Assembly (NCBI GenBank): GCA_018824405.1
Contig: JAHJGO010000026.1
Coordinates: forward strand, 124,001 to 188,000
Reading direction: 5' to 3'
Origin: Gammaproteobacteria bacterium
GTDB taxonomy: Bacteria; Pseudomonadota; Gammaproteobacteria; Burkholderiales; Sulfuricellaceae
Length of the DNA: 64,000 nt
A program made the translations under genes and the position numbers. This document shows positions 29,594 through 38,800 of the stretch, one piece after another (position 1 is the stretch's first letter; the number at the start of each line of letters is the position of its first letter). A model generated the notes under the pieces. The model was not told where the DNA came from. It did no database searches and saw only the letters and a list, made by a program, of their open reading frames with translations.

Positions 29594-29762
29594 CGCTTTG
29601 TCTGCGCCCTGACGAGTAGTGACTGTTGCATCTTGCATCCCAGCGGTAGTTAAAGAAGTTTCGGCCAATTAGATATGGCTGAGGAGTACCGAATTCAATG
29701 CTTATGATAGCATTGAAGGCGTTGATTCACGGGGCATCAGTATATGCGAGTAAGCCTTTTAT

Positions 29763-29781
29763 GGCCGTACTGGGTACGGCC
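29763..29781. repeat. 8-bp perfect inverted repeat between tamA and the L,D-transpeptidase gene
   Basis: GGCCGTAC-TGG-GTACGGCC forms an 8-bp perfect palindrome with a 3-base spacer. No T tract follows on either strand, so it is not a typical terminator; it lies in the divergent intergenic region, 31 bases before the start at 29812, where an operator or mRNA hairpin could act. Confidence 0.6.
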
Positions 29782-29811
29782 TGATTACACCTTGTAAAGT
29801 TCAAAATCAAA

Positions 29812-30288
29812 GTGCTCAAAATCAGAATTGATACCGAGAGACAGATGCTCGAATTGCTGGATGAGTCCCGGCTTGTCAGGTGCTATCCGGTTTCTACCGC
29901 GAAAAACGGGGTAGGGGAGATGTCTGGGAGTTTTTGCACGCCGCGCGGCAGACATGTGGTGCGTGCCAAGATCGGTGCGGGCCTGCCGGAAAATACCGTG
30001 TTCGTGCGCCGGCGCCCTTCGGGTGAGATTTACACCGCTGAATTGGGGAGGCAATTCCCCGAACGTGACTGGATACTAAGCCGCATTCTATGGCTTTCCG
30101 GCTGTGAGCCCGGTTTCAATCGTCTGGGTGATGTCGACACCATGCGTCGCTATATTTACATTCATGGCACACCGCATGAAGGGGCCATAGGCAGCCCGGT
30201 TTCTCATGGCTGCGTCAGAATGCGGATACTGGATATGGTTGAGCTGTTTGAGCTGGTGCCGGTCGGGACGCCGGTGGAGATTGTGTAG
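29812..30288 (+). CDS. L,D-transpeptidase (YkuD domain) family protein
   Basis: The 158-residue protein is a bare YkuD catalytic domain. His118 is in IYIHGTPHEG, and the nucleophile motif SHGCVRM places His132 and Cys134. Most such enzymes are exported and cross-link peptidoglycan, but no signal peptide is visible from the chosen GTG start and no upstream in-frame start adds one. The protein is therefore cytoplasmic or uses an unrecognised route, or the start is wrong. No good Shine-Dalgarno is seen at 29812. Divergent from tamA. Confidence 0.85.
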   Translation: MLKIRIDTERQMLELLDESRLVRCYPVSTAKNGVGEMSGSFCTPRGRHVVRAKIGAGLPENTVFVRRRPSGEIYTAELGRQFPERDWILSRILWLSGCEPGFNRLGDVDTMRRYIYIHGTPHEGAIGSPVSHGCVRMRILDMVELFELVPVGTPVEIV

Positions 30289-30307
30289 CAAGCTGTTGCG
30301 AAAGGGT

Positions 30308-30403
30308 GGCGAGCCTGACCCCCGGCACTTGCAATAAATAGCTGTGGCTGCTGGCTTCCGCCTCTGACCAGGTTCACTACCTTGCAATGCGGGGAGGCCC
30401 GCC
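30308..30403 (-). ncRNA. ffs: 4.5S RNA, signal recognition particle RNA
   Basis: On the minus strand the stretch folds as the small bacterial SRP RNA. The ends pair (GGCGGGCC with GGCTCGCC), and the long arm pairs CCCCGCA and TTGCAA with TTGCAA and TGCCGGGG. The tip carries the conserved GAACCTGGTCAG, a GGAA tetraloop closed by C-G (GGCGGAAGCC) and AGCAGCCACAG, the Ffh-binding symmetric/asymmetric loop region. Length about 96 bases. It lies just downstream of tRNA-Glu on the same strand. The ends are estimated from pairing. Confidence 0.9.
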
Positions 30404-30413
30404 ATAAAAAAGT

Positions 30414-30442
30414 AAAGGCTTGGGTGTTAAACCCAAGCCTTT
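30414..30442 (-). terminator. Intrinsic terminator hairpin between tRNA-Glu and 4.5S RNA
   Basis: A perfect 12-bp stem (AAAGGCTTGGGT / ACCCAAGCCTTT) with a 5-base loop begins 6 bases after the tRNA CCA. On the minus strand it is followed by AC and then six T (TTTACTTTTTT), which fits a terminator for the tRNA transcript. The same bases would have to hold the promoter of 4.5S RNA. Confidence 0.8.
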
Positions 30443-30448
30443 TTGTTC

Positions 30449-30524
30449 TGGCGTCCCCAACGAGATTCGAACTCGTGTTACCGCCGTGAAAGGGCGATGT
30501 CCTAGGCCTCTAGACGATAGGGAC
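30449..30524 (-). tRNA. tRNA-Glu (TTC)
   Basis: A 76-base cloverleaf on the minus strand with encoded CCA. The acceptor pairs GTCCCTA-type 5' end with the complementary 3' strand ending GGGGACG-CCA. The anticodon stem-loop reads CGCCC-TTTCACG-G..., giving anticodon TTC, and the T-arm has the GTTCGAATC core. It lies seven bases downstream of a small open frame and is followed by a terminator hairpin. Confidence 0.96.
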
Positions 30525-30531
30525 TAAAGCT

Positions 30532-30717
30532 TTACTTCTTTGTCAGCTGGGTAGTCGTTATGCCCGTAAGCAACAAGATAAAACCGACTGGAACCCACGC
30601 CAACCAAAATCCAATTATTTCACTATCCCCTGATGGCAGATTATAAAAACCTACCGCCAGACCAACAATTGTACAAAAAAAACCGAGGTAGGAAACTGCC
30701 ACACCAAGCTGGTTCAT
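30532..30717 (-). CDS. Small two-helix membrane protein, unknown function
   Basis: From the ATG at 30717 a 61-residue protein is predicted: two hydrophobic segments at about residues 6-25 (VAVSYLGFFCTIVGLAVGFY) and 37-55 (IIGFWLAWVPVGFILLLTG), joined by a short acidic loop, and ending TTQLTKK. Earlier in-frame starts lie upstream of the likely transcription start and are rejected. It stands directly between a strong promoter (30755-30783) and tRNA-Glu, with its stop 8 bases before the tRNA. I do not recognise a family. The hydrophobic pattern looks like a real protein, but the Shine-Dalgarno is weak. Confidence 0.55.
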   Translation of the reverse strand: MNQLGVAVSYLGFFCTIVGLAVGFYNLPSGDSEIIGFWLAWVPVGFILLLTGITTTQLTKK

Positions 30718-30733
30718 CTTGTCCGCTTTGTCG

Positions 30734-32293
30734 CTAGAAGCAAAAAGTCTGCGCATTATAGGGAGACATTCTGGAGGCGTCAAGCCATTTTGATTGTCGA
30801 TATACCCACTGGTTAAGCAGTCTGCGTGCCATTATGGTGACTTCTGAAGCGCTCAATCCTATGGGGCCCGTGCCGTTTCTGACCAGTTCGTCTGCTGCCA
30901 GGCCATGCAGGTAAACCGCCAGCAGTGTGGCTTTGTCAGCGGGGAGGCGCTGTCCCAGCAAAGCGCCGATCATGCCGCATAGAATGTCGCCCATGCCTGC
31001 ACTGGATAGACCCGGGTTGCCGCTGGGGTTGATATGCCAGGTATTGTCAGGAAAAGCGCAGATGGTGCCCGCACCCTTGAGAACAAGCAGGCAGTTGAGA
31101 CGGCTGGCCAAAACCTGGGCCGAACCGACGCGATCCTGCTGGATTTCGTGATTGCTGCAATCCAGCAACCGGCCTGCTTCAGTGGGGTGGGGTGTGAGAA
31201 TGCTGTCGGCCTTGCGGGTTTGGAGCAAACTTTGCAGTTCGATATGGCTGGCGATCAGGTTAAGTGCATCAGCGTCGATCACCAGCTTCAGATCGCTTTT
31301 CAGTGCCAGTTCAAGATACCCAAAGGCCCGCGCTGATTGACCCAGTCCGGGGCCGATCACCAGGCAGTCGAGTTCCATGCTCAGCAATTGCTCCGGTCCA
31401 CGCAGCATCAGTTCCGGCTGGAGAAGGTCTACGGCGGGGGAGTTTTCGGCCAGCAGGCCGAGATAAACCCGCCCAGCGCCAAGCAATAGTGCGGCTCTAC
31501 CTGCCAGCAGCGCCGCGCCGGTCATTGATTCTGCACCACCCAGTACGCCCACGCTGCCAAGCATGCCCTTATGGCTGTTGCGTGGGCGTGGCTTGAGATA
31601 GCCGGAAATTTCGTCTACGCCGGTTAGTTGCCCTTTTGCAGGAGGCATTAGCTCTGGAGGGAGGTCCAAGGTGTCGAGATGAATCTGGCCGCAGTAATCC
31701 GGGCCGTAGGCTGTAAAGAGGCCGGGCTTCAGGGCAATGAAAGTGAGGGTATGGTCAGCTCGCACGGCTGCGCGGAAGGGTTGGCCGGTTTCACTGTCGA
31801 GACCGCTGGGGATGTCGAGCGACAGGATCGGCGTTTCCATTCGGTTGATCTGTTTCACCAGTTCCAGATATATACCGCCAAGATCACGTTCCAGACCAAT
31901 TCCGAACAGGCCGTCAATAACCAGGTTCCAGTGTCCATCAGCGGGAATGGCAGAAGATGTTTCACCAGCCGCATTGCGCCAGGCCTGAAGCGCTGCGGCG
32001 GCATCTGCAGGCAGTCCGGGCGCGTCACCTGCCAGTACCACGTTTACCCGGTAGCCATGCTCCTTCAGGTGACGCGCCGCTACCAGGGCGTCTCCGCCAT
32101 TATTTCCCGGACCAGCGAGAACCAATACTGAATAGCCGTTGCCTAATAAATGTATAGCCAGTTTGGCTGCTGACTTGCCGGCGCGCTCCATGAGCGCAGG
32201 GGCAGGTGAGAGTGCCAGGGCCGCCAGTTCGATGGTCCGGATTTCGTGGCTGCTGTAAAGAGGCTGGCTGTTGGTCAATCCTGCAACGAGCAT
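30734..32293 (-). CDS. nnr: Bifunctional NAD(P)H-hydrate epimerase / ADP-dependent dehydratase
   Basis: The 519-residue protein joins the YjeF N-terminal epimerase (LAGPGNNGGDALVAARHL, about residues 58-75; LDIPSGLDSETG) and the C-terminal ribokinase-like dehydratase (VIGPGLGQSARAF, LTPHPTEAGRLL, and the nucleotide site GLSSAGMGDILCGMIGALLGQ written in parts: GLSSAGMGDIL, CGMIGALL). Together they repair NADHX and NADPHX. A good Shine-Dalgarno (AGGAG) precedes the ATG. Its 3' end contains the promoter for the small membrane protein and tRNA-Glu. Confidence 0.95.
   Translation of the reverse strand: MLVAGLTNSQPLYSSHEIRTIELAALALSPAPALMERAGKSAAKLAIHLLGNGYSVLVLAGPGNNGGDALVAARHLKEHGYRVNVVLAGDAPGLPADAAAALQAWRNAAGETSSAIPADGHWNLVIDGLFGIGLERDLGGIYLELVKQINRMETPILSLDIPSGLDSETGQPFRAAVRADHTLTFIALKPGLFTAYGPDYCGQIHLDTLDLPPELMPPAKGQLTGVDEISGYLKPRPRNSHKGMLGSVGVLGGAESMTGAALLAGRAALLLGAGRVYLGLLAENSPAVDLLQPELMLRGPEQLLSMELDCLVIGPGLGQSARAFGYLELALKSDLKLVIDADALNLIASHIELQSLLQTRKADSILTPHPTEAGRLLDCSNHEIQQDRVGSAQVLASRLNCLLVLKGAGTICAFPDNTWHINPSGNPGLSSAGMGDILCGMIGALLGQRLPADKATLLAVYLHGLAADELVRNGTGPIGLSASEVTIMARRLLNQWVYRQSKWLDASRMSPYNAQTFCF
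30755..30783 (-). promoter_or_regulatory. Strong sigma-70 promoter for the small ORF / tRNA-Glu unit
   Basis: On the minus strand TTGACG (30783-30778) and a perfect TATAAT (30760-30755) are separated by 17 bp. The site lies inside the 3' end of nnr. The start point would be near 30748, about 30 bases before the ATG at 30717. A GC-rich discriminator (GCGC) follows the -10, as in stringently controlled stable-RNA promoters. Confidence 0.88.
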
Positions 32294-32367
32294 GGGTGCG
32301 TCTCCTGTCCGAAGTGTCTAGTTTATTATGGGCCGGATGCAAGGGGAACACCCGCTGAGGAGGAATC

Positions 32368-32568
32368 ATGGCAAATGTGACTCATGAAGGCGCGCATGTC
32401 GCGTCTTGCACCAATGATGATGTATGCGAAGTGGTCCAGTGCGAAGTATGCATGACAGAGGTTCCTGCCAGCGTGTCGCAAAGCGTCGAGGGAACCGATT
32501 ATGTACACCATTTTTGCGGCCTTGAGTGTCTCGGGCTGTGGAGAGCGAAAGACGAACACATACATTAG
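32368..32568 (+). CDS. DUF3330 small putative metal-binding protein
   Basis: A 66-residue protein with CEVC (about residues 30-33) and FCGLEC (about 50-55) forming a likely four-Cys metal site, with TEVPASV and EGTDYVHHF between them. From memory this is the DUF3330 family, which often occurs near mercury- and other metal-resistance genes; none is visible here. A strong Shine-Dalgarno (GAGGAGG) precedes the ATG. It is divergent from nnr. Zinc or mercury binding is inferred from the cysteines. Confidence 0.75.
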   Translation: MANVTHEGAHVASCTNDDVCEVVQCEVCMTEVPASVSQSVEGTDYVHHFCGLECLGLWRAKDEHIH

Positions 32569-32711
32569 GCTCGTTATGGTGGGCGTGATTATGTGACTGC
32601 GTAATGGCAGTATTCACTGTCACACCCTGAAACTTGTACGAACCCAAAACTTGCATAAATACAGAGGCTACGGGCGGCTATCTTTAACTCTGTTCTGAAT
32701 TGTGAATACCC

Positions 32712-32742
32712 GAACGGATTTATGTGTGTTTATAATCCGTTC
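32712..32742. repeat. 9-bp inverted repeat overlapping a -10 box upstream of 32745
   Basis: GAACGGATT (32712-32720) and AATCCGTTC (32734-32742) are perfect inverted copies 13 bases apart. They flank and overlap TATAAT (32731-32736), ending two bases before the ATG. This could be an operator for a dimeric repressor or an mRNA hairpin that covers the start. No good -35 is seen. Confidence 0.6.
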
Positions 32743-32744
32743 TC

Positions 32745-33116
32745 ATGAAACGTCTTTCAATCGCCTCTTTATTGCTGGGTGCCTGCCTGTCGGTATCTTT
32801 TCCTGTATGGGGCTCTTCCGGGATGTTCGACCAGAGCAAAGTGATGGTCGAAAATGCACGCCTGAGTGATGCGGAAGAGATGTTGAAGCAATGGCTGGAC
32901 AGCCACCCTGAGGATCAGGAAGCCCGCTTTCTGCTGGCGCGGGTGCTTGCCTGGCAGGAAAGACATGCCGAGGCGCTGGAGCAGTATGAGCATCTGCTGA
33001 AGAAAGATCCTGACAATGGCGATTTTCTCACGGGCCGATCCATGCTGCCGGTGACGTCGCGTCCTGAATCAATAAACGACCAAGAACATTCGTTTGGCAT
33101 TCATTTTCAGCGTTGA
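32745..33116 (+). pseudogene. Remnant of a YaiO-like TPR/outer-membrane protein gene
   Basis: The 123-residue frame starts with a good signal peptide (MKRLSIASLLLGACL, cleavage after VWG) and about two TPR-like helices (AEEMLKQWLDSHPEDQEARF, LLARVLAWQERHAEALEQYE). YaiO-type proteins of this arrangement continue with more TPR and a long beta-barrel. Here the similarity breaks after DNGDFLTGRS and the frame ends some 25 residues later in HSFGIHFQR, so the barrel is missing. An internal deletion is the simplest reading. It precedes a HEAT-repeat and a glycosyltransferase gene, the usual YaiO partners. A short functional periplasmic TPR protein is the alternative. Confidence 0.55.
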
Positions 33117-34179
33117 GACTGTTTCCAGTTTGGCTTTCTGGACCGGGGCGACAGTTCTGGGCCTGACAGGTGCTTTGCTGCTATGGTTCATATTCCTGCG
33201 ACTGTGGTTGCTGGCGCGTCAAAAACAGCGCAATAGAACGTTACAGCGCTGGCGCCCCTTGTTGATGTCCAGCCTTTATCAACAACCTGAAGGGCTGCCG
33301 CCTCTTTCGCGCTTCGACCTGCCGCATATGTTCGAATTGTGGAATCATCTATATGACTCTCTGGATGACGAAGCCAGGAACAGCCTGAGCTGGATGGCGG
33401 GACAAGTACACATGCCGGCAGCGGTCAGCCGAATGCTGCGCAGAAAAGATTTTTATGCCTGCCATCTGGCTATCAGAACAGCAGGGAATCTGCGACTTGC
33501 AAGCGCGTGGGACGCGTTGCGGGAGCTGCTGGCGAGCGGCAGTCCTGCATTATCTATCGCGGCAGCCCGCGCCCTGACCCAGATCGACACCCTGCGCGCA
33601 ATGCCGTTACTGATGCACTCCCTGATCGGACGCACCGACTGGCATCCGGGAGCAGTGACGGAGATTTTCCACATTGCGGGTGCCGGGCAGGTGGTGCCCA
33701 ATCTGCTACAGGCGATTTTGGACGCGCCGGTGGATAAAACTTGGCAATTGATTCGCCAACTGGCAGAAATTGCTCCCGACGAAACACAGTTGATTGTCAG
33801 CAGTGTTTTCACCCGTCCGGATGCCGATGTTAAGCTGCTCAATACCTGTCTTGATGTGCTGAATACACCAGAAGAACTGGAAAAGGTGCGTTTACTGACA
33901 CGTCATGACAACTGGCACGTGCGAGTACATGCGGCGAAGGCACTCGGCAGACTCGGTGCGCGCGAGGATGGTGCGCTGCTTGAGAATATGCTGGGAGATG
34001 GCCAGTGGTGGGTGCGCTATCGTGCAGCACAGGCCCTGTCACGACTGCCGGGAATGAACACCGGCGAATTGCTTCACATCAAGGACACCCAGACCGACCG
34101 CGACGCGAGGGATATGCTGCATCAGGTCATGGCTGAGCAGGCGTTACGCGAGAGTGATTTGGCGGCACAGCATGGCTGA
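33094..34179 (+). CDS. Membrane-anchored HEAT-repeat protein
   Basis: The product (up to 361 residues) has one N-terminal transmembrane segment (about residues 13-40) followed by HEAT-like helical repeats, clearest at WHVRVHAAKALGRLGARED and WWVRYRAAQALSRLPGM (about residues 270-325). HEAT proteins scaffold other proteins. The start is uncertain: a TTG at 33094 overlaps the preceding frame and lacks a Shine-Dalgarno, and the true 5' end may have been altered with the upstream deletion. It overlaps the glycosyltransferase start by 8 bases and is likely translated together with it. Confidence 0.8.
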   Translation: MAFIFSVETVSSLAFWTGATVLGLTGALLLWFIFLRLWLLARQKQRNRTLQRWRPLLMSSLYQQPEGLPPLSRFDLPHMFELWNHLYDSLDDEARNSLSWMAGQVHMPAAVSRMLRRKDFYACHLAIRTAGNLRLASAWDALRELLASGSPALSIAAARALTQIDTLRAMPLLMHSLIGRTDWHPGAVTEIFHIAGAGQVVPNLLQAILDAPVDKTWQLIRQLAEIAPDETQLIVSSVFTRPDADVKLLNTCLDVLNTPEELEKVRLLTRHDNWHVRVHAAKALGRLGAREDGALLENMLGDGQWWVRYRAAQALSRLPGMNTGELLHIKDTQTDRDARDMLHQVMAEQALRESDLAAQHG

Positions 34180-35782
34180 GCAGATTTTGCGGATCGATTC
34201 TGCGCTCGGCCACTCAGCAGGACCCGTTCCAGCTGATCTGGCAGAAGGTCTGGCTAGCGATAATGCGCCGCTAGTATTGCAGCATGATTCAGTGTTTGCC
34301 TCGCTACCACCCCCGCCTCCAGCTCCAGGTCCGGACTTCAACTGGGGAGTGGCGCTGGATTCTTTTCAGGGGACATTGACGGATGCTGTACCACTGCTGC
34401 AATGGTTTTTCTTACTCTATTTTATTGCGCTGAATGGCGGTTATCTGCTGCTCAATCTGGCGTCCCTGTTTATGATCAGAACTTATCTGCGTGAACAGGA
34501 CGCTGCCTCACCATATCTGAACTCTGGGAAACACGAAATTCCAATCAGTATCATCATGATTGCTGGCAATGACGTAGCGGCAGCCGTGGCCAGAGTTCAT
34601 GCCATGCTACAACTCGATTATTCAGAATTTGAAGTCATTATTGTCAACGACGGTTCTTATGAACCGGTGCTGAAGGCGCTGGTTCGTGAGTTTTCTCTGG
34701 CGCCATTCCCTGAAGCCTATCGTGAACGACTTCCCGGCAAACACGTAAAAGCCGTCCACGCTTCCACGCTATACCCCGGTCTGCGTTTGCTTGACAAGGA
34801 GAGCGGTGGTCGCGCGGATGCTCTTAACGTCGCCCTCAATTGCGCTCGTTATCCACTTTTTTGCATCATGGACCATGATTTTATTTTGCAGCGTGACAGC
34901 TTGAGCAAGATGGGGCGGGTGTTTCAGAATAAGCCAACTGTCGTGGCCGCATGTGCTTCGGTCGGAGTGGCCAATGGCTGCACCTTGCACGGTGGTTATA
35001 TGGCTGGTATCGGGCTGCCACGCGCCTGGCCTGCGTTATTCCAAATTATTGAAGATTTGCGAAACGTCCGGTTTGCCCGGATGTTCTGGTCTCGGCTGAA
35101 TGCCATGCTGATCACAACCCGAGTTTTCGGCGTTTTTCACAAGGAAACTGTAATCGCCGCCGGAGGTTTCCGTACGGATGCGTTGAACGAGGACATGGAA
35201 CTGGTAGCGCGAATTCACCGTTTGTTGCGCCGGGAAAACAAGCACTACCACATAGCTTATGTACCCGATGCGCTATGCTGGGCGGATGCAGCGGAAAACT
35301 GGAAGCTGTTGAAACTGCAGTGCATGAATCGGCAAGTCAGTCTTGCACAGGCGCTGGAAATGAATCGCCAGTTGCTATTGGGTCGCGGGGGCGGTGCTGT
35401 GGGCTGGTTGGGTTTTCCCTTTATATTCCTGTTTGAGGTGATGGTGCCTTGGCTGGAAGTGCTGGGTTACTTGATCATGACTCTGTTGTGGCTATCCGGA
35501 CTGATTTCATTTCAGGCGCTCTGGACCTTTTTGCTGGCAGTCATCGGCCTGGGTGTGATGCATTCCACAAGTGCTTTACTGATGGATGAAATGACTTTGC
35601 GAACTAACCGAAAGTTGTCGCATGCACTCAAATTGTTTGCCGTCGCGCTGTTGGAAAATCTTGGCTATCGTCAGCTGACGGCATTCTGGCGCGTGATCGG
35701 TACGGTTAGGATGCGCGGTCAAGTGCGGTGTGCCAACAGCTTGAGTGCGCCGGACAGCAACACAAGGCAGATCACCGCCTAA
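34172..35782 (+). CDS. Membrane glycosyltransferase, family 2
   Basis: The 536-residue protein has a Pro-rich N-terminus, transmembrane segments at about residues 65-100, a GT-A domain and several C-terminal membrane helices (about 390-480). Catalytic features are [19 protein letters not shown] (the DxD-like metal site) and [12 protein letters not shown]. The usual QxxRW of processive synthases reads QCMNRQ, so a processive role is doubtful. Homologues lie beside YaiO and HEAT genes and are thought to make or modify an exported polysaccharide. The ATG at 34172 overlaps the HEAT gene stop. Confidence 0.87.
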   Translation: MAEQILRIDSALGHSAGPVPADLAEGLASDNAPLVLQHDSVFASLPPPPPAPGPDFNWGVALDSFQGTLTDAVPLLQWFFLLYFIALNGGYLLLNLASLFMIRTYLREQDAASPYLNSGKHEIPISIIMIAGNDVAAAVARVHAMLQLDYSEFEVIIVNDGSYEPVLKALVREFSLAPFPEAYRERLPGKHVKAVHASTLYPGLRLLDKESGGRADALNVALNCARYPLFCIMDHDFILQRDSLSKMGRVFQNKPTVVAACASVGVANGCTLHGGYMAGIGLPRAWPALFQIIEDLRNVRFARMFWSRLNAMLITTRVFGVFHKETVIAAGGFRTDALNEDMELVARIHRLLRRENKHYHIAYVPDALCWADAAENWKLLKLQCMNRQVSLAQALEMNRQLLLGRGGGAVGWLGFPFIFLFEVMVPWLEVLGYLIMTLLWLSGLISFQALWTFLLAVIGLGVMHSTSALLMDEMTLRTNRKLSHALKLFAVALLENLGYRQLTAFWRVIGTVRMRGQVRCANSLSAPDSNTRQITA

Positions 35783-35844
35783 TAAAGCGGGACGTTTTTG
35801 GGGTAAAATCACGGATTTCCGTATCTGCCCGGATGCTTACAATA

Positions 35845-38800
35845 ATGTCTCGAACCACTTCATTGCGCGGCCGCAACGCACTTTCCCCGTTTCGTTACGA
35901 CAAACTGATGCGTTCTCTGGTGGCAAGTGCTCCCGCCATCTCCCATGTTTATGCCGAATACTGGCACTTTGTTGCAACAGAACGTGCGCTGGATGCGTCT
36001 GAGCATGATCGTCTGGCACAAATACTGAGCTACGGCCCGGCAGTCAAGGAAGAACAGCCCGAAGGTGATTTGCTGCTGGTGACGCCACGTTTTGGCACCA
36101 TTTCGCCATGGTCATCCAAAGCGACGGATATCGCCAGGCATTGCGGACTGGAAATGGTTGAGCGCATTGAGCGCGGCATCGCCTTTTATGTGCAGAAACA
36201 AGATAGATCGGCTTTGATGGCAGATGAAAAATCCGCGCTTCTGCCGCTGATCCATGATCGCATGACTGAAATGGTTCTGACTGATTTTGCGCAGGCAGAA
36301 AAGCTGTTTCATCATGTAGAACCGCAACCGCTGCGTGTGGTGGATATTCTGGGTGGCGGCTCGTCAGCACTGGAGCAGGCTAACCGCGAATGGGGACTGG
36401 CGCTGTCTGGAGACGAAATCGACTATCTGGTGGAGAGCTTCACCCGTATCGGGCGCAACCCCACCGACGTCGAGCTGATGATGTTTGCACAGGCCAATTC
36501 AGAACACTGCCGCCACAAGATTTTTAATGCTGACTGGGTAATTGACGGCAAGCCACAACCCCATTCGCTCTTCGGCATGATTCGAAATACCCATGCCAAA
36601 GCACCGCGCGGCACTGTTGTCGCCTATTCTGACAATTCCTCGGTGATCGAGGGTGCAGAAATTGCGCGTTTTTATCCTGACGCAGATGGCAAGCGTTACC
36701 GTTACGTCAGCGAAAAAACTCATATTCTGATGAAAGTGGAAACCCATAATCATCCCACCGCTATTTCACCTTTCCCCGGCGCTGCTACCGGTTCGGGCGG
36801 CGAAATACGCGACGAGGGCGCGACCGGAACTGGTTCGAAGCCCAAGGCGGGACTGTGCGGATTTTCCGTATCCAACCTCAATATTCCCGGTTTCACCCAG
36901 CCGTGGGAAGGCAGTTACGGTAAACCTGGTCGCATCGTTTCGGCCCTGCAGATCATGCTGGAAGGACCGATCGGCGCGGCAGCCTTCAATAACGAATTCG
37001 GCCGCCCCAATCTGACTGGATATTTCCGCACTTTCGAAGAAGAAGTCTCCGGAGAAATGCGCGGCTACCATAAACCCATCATGCTCGCCGGTGGAGTGGG
37101 TAACATTACCGATCGACACTCATTCAAGGGCGAGGTCACACCCGGTGCACTGCTGATCCAGTTGGGTGGCCCCGGCATGCTAATCGGCCTGGGCGGAGGT
37201 GCGGCTTCCAGCATGGATACCGGCGCCAATGCCGAGAATCTGGATTTCGATTCGGTGCAGCGCGGCAACCCGGAAATGCAGCGCCGTGCTCAGGAAGTCA
37301 TTGATCGCTGCTGGCAGATGGGCGCGACAAATCCGATTCTTTCCATCCACGACGTCGGCGCGGGTGGTATATCCAATGCCCTGCCGGAACTGGTTCACGG
37401 CTCTAACCGGGGCGGGCGCTTCCGTTTGCGCGATGTGCCTTCGGAGGAGCCTGGCATGTCGCCGATGCAGATTTGGTCCAACGAGTCACAGGAGCGTTAT
37501 GTCCTGGCCATTGAGCCCGAGAGTCTTGAAACCTTTGCTGCCATGTGCGAGCGCGAGCGTTGCCCCTTTGCCGTGATCGGCGAGGCGACGGTCGAGCAGC
37601 AGCTGGTCGTGGAAGACGATCATTTCGGCAACAAGCCGGTGGACATGGACATGAACGTTCTGCTCGGCAAGCCGCCGCGCATGACCCGCAACGTGGCCCA
37701 TGCTCAGCGTTCGCTGGCAGCATTTGATGTGGAAAAGCTGGAATTGAAGGACGCAGCCTACCGCGTGTTGCGCCTGCCAACTGTAGGGGATAAAACTTTC
37801 CTGATCAGTATTGGCGACCGCACCGTGGGCGGTTTCACTGCACGTGACCAGTTTGTCGGGCCGTGGCAGGTTCCTGTTGCAGACGTGGCAGTGACCACCA
37901 TGGGGTATGACACCTATATCGGCGAAGCTTTTGCCATGGGTGAACGCACTCCGCTGGCCTTGCTGGACGCACCCGCATCCGGGCGCATGGCGATCGGTGA
38001 GGCGGTGACCAACATTGCTGCAGCCCTGATCGACGATATCGGCGATATCAAGCTCTCTGCCAACTGGATGGTGGCGGCCGGGCATCCGGGCGAGGATGCG
38101 GCTCTTTACGATACTGTCCACGCGGTCGGCATGGAATTCTGCCCTGAATTGGGCGTGAGCATCCCGGTGGGCAAGGATTCGATGTCGATGAAATCCGTGT
38201 GGGAAGAAGATGGCATCAAGAAGTCGGTGACCTCGCCGCTCTCGCTGATCATTACGGCCTTCGCGCCAACGCCGGATGCGCGTCGTACTCTGACTCCCCA
38301 GTTGCGTGCTGATGTGGGCGACACTGATCTGATTCTGATCGATCTTGGCCGAGGCCGCGCCCGTCTCGGCGGATCCGCCCTGGCCCAGGTTTATGGCGGA
38401 GTGGGTAATGATGCACCGGATGTGCTGGTCGCCGGGCACCTTAAGGCTTTTTTCGAGGCGGTGCAGAAACTCAATCGCGACGGCAAGATCGTGGCCTATC
38501 ACGATCGTTCTGACGGCGGTCTGTTCGCCTCCCTGTGCGAAATGATGTTCGCGGGCCATGTCGGCGTCACGCTGGATATCGATGAGCTTTGCTACGAGCA
38601 GATTCGCAGCGATGTGGAGGAGAATGGCAATGCCGAGCCCGAGATTCCGGCAGGCAGCTATTCCAGCCGAATTTTTGGTGTGCTCTTCAATGAAGAACTG
38701 GGTGCCGTCTTGCAGGTGCGACGCGCGGATACTCCAGTAGTAATGCAAACTTTCTTCGACGCCGGAATGCGCAGCGAATTCCACGTTATCGGCTCGATCA

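Noticed and set aside
35728-35844. N-terminal extension of purL to 35728
   Set aside because: The extra 39 residues overlap the glycosyltransferase end and do not belong to the PurL family; the homologous start is at 35845.
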